From contig QZLH01000001.1 of NCBI GenBank assembly GCA_003833135.1, positions 38,227 through 102,226 on the forward strand: a stretch of 64,000 nucleotides of DNA. The letters are read 5' to 3'. Source of the DNA: Oehlia diaphana (taxonomy: Eukaryota; Glomeromycota; Glomeromycetes; Glomerales; Glomeraceae). Positions 61,429 to 64,000 of this stretch are shown here, piece after piece (within the stretch, counting starts at the first letter, position 1; every line of letters begins with the position of its first letter). A program made the translations under genes and the position numbers. The notes under the pieces are model-generated. The model did no database searches. It was not told the DNA's origin and saw only the letters and a program-made list of their open reading frames with translations.

Positions 61429-63838
61429 TTTTAGAATTATAATATCAATTTTTTTTTTATAAATTTTATTTTACATTATTATTATTTTTTTTTTATCCAA
61501 TTAAATTTAGTTTTCTTTTAAATGTTAAAATTTTTAAAATTTTGTAATAAATTGTCAAATAATAAATAAAATAAAAACAAAAATTTTAAGTGAAAATATA
61601 ATAATTATTGTTTAATTGAAAAATAATATTTTATCATCGATCTCTTTATTGTGCGGAACGTCACTATTTTTGTAACACTTTACTGTATAATGATGGTCAT
61701 TTACAACGGCGGTTTCCGTTTACCTAGTTAATAATACTCTTTACATATGTTTATTATGAGGCCATTCAACAAATACTGTAAAGATTTTCAAGTTTAAATG
61801 ACGTGATTTTTTTGCCATCTTTTTTTCTCTTTATAAAATATAGTAGTACAATATTTAGTAGTACAATATGAAAGAATTTCTAGCCGATCGATATAATAAA
61901 TAATAAATAAAAGATCAAGATCAATACAATTATTACAGTAGTAGTACGATACTTCAAAATTCTCTGTGATCAGATTTTTCAATTTTCACGTGATGAAGCT
62001 ATTGTTACAACGCAGTACGCAGTAAGAACCAATAGAAATGTAATCATGTGATCAATTTCGAACGAAAATATCTATGTTCAAATTTTTAAAATATTTACAA
62101 TGCCTTAAAATTATCTACGTAGTTATAACCATTTAATTATACATTATAAATGTTTAGTTTATTTAATAAAATTTTAAACCTATTAAATTAATACTTGTCT
62201 AGAGTAAAAATTTTTTTTGAAAGTGTAACTTTTAAAACAAACTTTTGCATAAAAAGAAAAATCAAAGAAAATCCGTGAAACTTCGATAAATTTGTGAGAA
62301 TTAAACATAACAAGAAAATATTATTAGAAGCGATTTGAAAAAAAAATGAAGGAAAATTGGAGAAATCAAATTAGATTTACATTTGGTTACTCAATCTCAA
62401 TTAGGGGGTGGCACTAAATTGAAAACAGCGAAAAATTTAGGGTGTTTGTGATTACATTTCAATGATTCCCGAAATTTGAAAATTCATTATTTCATTACAT
62501 ATTAATTTGCATGCATCAAAGCGAAAAATAAATATTTCCGTAAAAGAAGGAATTATGGTACATATTTTTTATAAAAAAAAAATAAATCTCAAGTATTGTT
62601 GTTTAATAATATTAAAGTTCAGTTACACTGAATGTTAATCATAATAAAAAATGATTTTATTCAAATGAATATCCATTTTTATAAAAATATTTCAAATGAA
62701 TTTCCATTTTTTATTAGTGCACCTGCATATGTATTCTTTTAAAGAAATATCATGTATATCGAATTTATGAAGTAACACAACCGGAATTTGTACTCCGATT
62801 CGATATACTAATTTTTCTGCATAATTATGTGAAATTATATGCTTGTTTAATATCAGGTTTTATTTTACATTATTATAAATAGAACTAATCCTATTCAATA
62901 ATATTAAAAAAAAAGCGCCATTAAAAAATAAAAAACAATAGAAATCATTTGGCGAAAATCATCAGGCGATAATGATAACAGATAATGTGGTTGGCTGTCG
63001 TTTTTTTTCAATGAAACCAAAATTACAATGAAACTAAAAAATATAACAAAATTTTTATCATATAATTACACATTTTAAGTAGTTACATCAAAAGTTTATT
63101 ATATAAAGCCTAAAAAATTTAAAATTAATTACGTCAAAAATTTTATTATGTAAAGTCTAAAGCCTATAGCAAAAGTCATTTATACGACAATGTGACGCTA
63201 CTGACGGGACGTTGAAAAAAATTGACGTAACTACCTAAGCTTCAAAAGTCTGCACCACTACTTATATCACAGCAATTGATATGGCGTAATCCAAGACGAG
63301 TGTTACGATATGTGTGTAGTTACGTGCACAGATTTACATTGTTTATTACCAAATAAGGAAAGGCCTAGACCGATCACTAGTTCAAGAGTGTGTGTTTAAC
63401 CTAATTACAACTATACGTAGCACGAATATACTACATGTTTACAGTATTATTAGGATTCTTAGTTACAATAGTTTGTTAAACATAAGGCTTTTTTTTGTGA
63501 AATAAAACTTTGGAATTTTTTTGAAAAAAGTATATAGAAATATTGAGACAAAAAATTTTTTTTTTACGTAATTATATTTGCAATTAATGTAAATTATCTT
63601 TTTAATTTTGCTTAAAAAAAAAAAAAAAATTTAAAAAATTGTTTATTTTTATGATGATATGGTCTAAAATTTATATTTAATTTTAATTGGGAAATGTTTC
63701 GCTAATACAGTAAAATTTTAATCGGCTAAGTCAATATGTGACGCAAATGTATCATTCTTATACGATCACGTGCTATTTCTTATACGAGCACTATCAGCCT
63801 AATAGTATTTATTTTTTTAAACAAAATATTTGTATTAC
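61429..63838. other. intergenic, no gene seen
   Basis: Contains AATAAA-type signals shortly after B3 (about 61562) and AT-rich DNA. Frames are short and of chance type. No exon of an A or B copy was recognised. Confidence 0.45.
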
Positions 63839-63937
63839 TTATCTCCTGGCTAATTAGGAATAAGTAAAATTTTACTAGGATTGGATAATGTTCCGATTCT
63901 AAGTAAAATTTTACTATTCCAATTAGCCAGGAGATAA
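63839..63937. mobile_element. 99-bp hairpin (palindromic MITE-like element)
   Basis: The left arm TTATCTCCTGGCTAATTAGG with GTAAAATTTTACT further in pairs with the right arm, whose reverse complement is TTATCTCCTGGCTAATTGG plus GTAAAATTTTACT, nearly perfect over about 37 bases with single-base indels. The loop is about 20 bases. It is either a foldback MITE or a hairpin of unknown origin. No clear target duplication. Confidence 0.6.
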
Positions 63938-64000
63938 TTGATTTATCCCCTGCCATTTACACAATAGTAAGTGTTTTATAGTATATCGTGAGTATAATAA

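Overview
The window looks like nuclear DNA of an arbuscular mycorrhizal fungus close to Rhizophagus (Glomeromycotina). It is extremely AT-rich, genes have many short GT-AG introns (GTAAGT/GTATGT donors, TTTTAG acceptors), and it holds relics typical of that lineage: a kinase fragment of the kind expanded there, a Crypton-like recombinase relic, a LINE RNase H relic and several MITE-like elements. The taxonomic call rests on recalled protein families, not on a search.

Layout. 0-10.5 kb: kinase fragment (984-1343, -), a two-exon small secreted protein (2971-3531, -), a decayed recombinase (6.2-7.5 kb, -) and repeats. 10.6-23.4 kb: block 1, with a large membrane-protein gene A1 (+), a small secreted-protein gene B1 (-) and A2 (+). 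23.4-30.5 kb: a single-frame hypothetical gene (25.3-26.5 kb, -), a broken gene (27.3-28.2 kb, +) and an orphan copy of an A promoter (28.5-28.9 kb). 30.5-48.2 kb: block 2, a divergent repeat of block 1 with A3 (+), B2 (-) and A4 (+). 48.8-51.8 kb: a decayed sixth A copy (-), cut off by a LINE relic. 52.3-54 kb: a broken multi-exon gene (+). 54.2-61.4 kb: A5 (-) and B3 (+), the same divergent pair in inverted orientation. 61.4-64 kb: no gene seen.

The main content is a local array of two interleaved families. Family A (five complete genes, 1151-1268 aa, plus one relic) has a conserved nine-exon structure whose phases I checked exon by exon. Each gene encodes a signal peptide, a beta-rich ectodomain with an Ig-like segment, a SEA-like segment, a membrane-segment cluster, a long charged coiled-coil loop of very variable length, and a second membrane cluster. 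Family B (three genes, 171-176 aa) encodes secreted proteins with dibasic processing sites. Every B gene lies head to head with an A gene, 1.3-1.7 kb apart. A secreted partner next to a receptor-like protein is my inference; no function is shown by the sequence.

Both runs of N (11105-11500 and 33414-33792) lie at the same place in A1 and A3 and are flanked by perfect copies of the same sequence (177 and 239 bp). They are most likely unmerged overlapping contig ends rather than real gaps.
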